DNA of 5,610 bases from JAVBMO01 sp031552355 (GTDB taxonomy: Bacteria; Bacteroidota; Bacteroidia; Bacteroidales; P3), in NCBI GenBank assembly GCA_031552355.1, contig JAVBMO010000077.1, positions 1 through 5,610 of the forward strand, given 5' to 3'. A program made the position numbers and the translations under genes. Under the pieces are notes generated by a model, which was given only the letters and a program-made list of their open reading frames with translations, did not search any database and had not been told where the DNA came from. Below are positions 5,490 to 5,610 of this stretch, in pieces. Numbering within the stretch: the first letter of the stretch is position 1; each line of letters opens with the position of its first letter.

Positions 5490-5610
5490 TTAGAAAAGAA
5501 CCCCCTGTATGTATTTTGGTACCACATCGGGCGGTTCCTCAAATGGCTTGTCCAACCAATACTGCAAGTCAATCTTAACAAAGAGGTTTAACCTGATAAA
5601 AGCTACCAGG
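5490..5610 (-). CDS. C-terminal end of a probable DDE transposase (partial)
   Basis: Read on the minus strand from the window edge, an open frame encodes 39 residues before TAA (5492-5490). It includes IRLNLFVKIDLQYWLDKP, then FEEPPDVVPKYIQGVLF at the end. The aromatic WLDKPFEEPP stretch resembles the tail of IS4-type (DDE) transposases common in Bacteroidota; the family assignment is from memory and moderate. The DDE catalytic core lies beyond the window, so activity cannot be judged, but the tail is free of stops and frameshifts. Codons here are slightly richer in G+C (CTG, GTG, CCG, CCC, GGG) than in the neighbouring genes, which fits foreign origin. Its orientation points toward the tRNA remnant. 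Confidence 0.6.
   Translation of the reverse strand, partial: LVAFIRLNLFVKIDLQYWLDKPFEEPPDVVPKYIQGVLF

Noticed and set aside
1..5610. CRISPR array, rRNA or a complete defence or secretion gene cluster
   Set aside because: No regularly spaced repeats, rRNA motifs or defence-type domains were seen in any frame; the main genes are ordinary chromosomal ones.

Overview
The window looks like chromosomal DNA of a low-GC member of the Bacteroidota. Three things point there. Promoters match the Bacteroidota sigma consensus (TTG, about 17-23 nt, TAnnTTTG) rather than -35/-10 boxes. One protein carries a C-terminal type IX secretion (T9SS) sorting domain. Start codons lack strong Shine-Dalgarno sequences. 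The genus cannot be fixed from this stretch; Flavobacteriia or a T9SS-bearing Bacteroidales-type lineage both fit.

Layout: positions 1-146 are a gene-free leader with a promoter-like TACATTTG and a 74-nt imperfect palindrome. A PfkB-family sugar/nucleoside kinase (probably adenosine kinase) follows at 170-1147 (+). A DUF1015 protein with its own good promoter lies at 1313-2566 (+). A hairpin at 2587-2621 separates it from a convergent secreted T9SS-substrate protein at 2645-3568 (-). A divergent intergenic region of about 200 bp then leads to a signal-peptide protein at 3767-5056 (+). That protein belongs to a family often labelled 'asparagine synthetase B', but it shows none of the motifs of that enzyme. 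The four genes appear to be independent transcription units, not one pathway operon.

The last 550 bp differ in character and look like an integration scar. Directly after the stop codon at 5056 is a short ORF whose first ~40 residues resemble the extreme C-terminal tail of Bacteroidota serine recombinases. Next comes a minus-strand intrinsic terminator, then the 3' half only of a tRNA-Arg(ACG) gene on the minus strand, broken at the anticodon stem and carrying a 2-nt deletion in its T-loop. AT-rich DNA with inverted repeats follows. At the right edge is the C-terminal 39 codons of a probable DDE transposase on the minus strand. I read this as a tRNA-Arg attachment site first used by a recombinase-bearing element and later eroded and invaded by an insertion sequence.

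No complete, clearly new multi-gene system is visible. The points most worth a second look are the tRNA/recombinase/IS scar, a G8 tract inside the 3767-5056 gene, and the promoter-plus-hairpin unit at the left edge.
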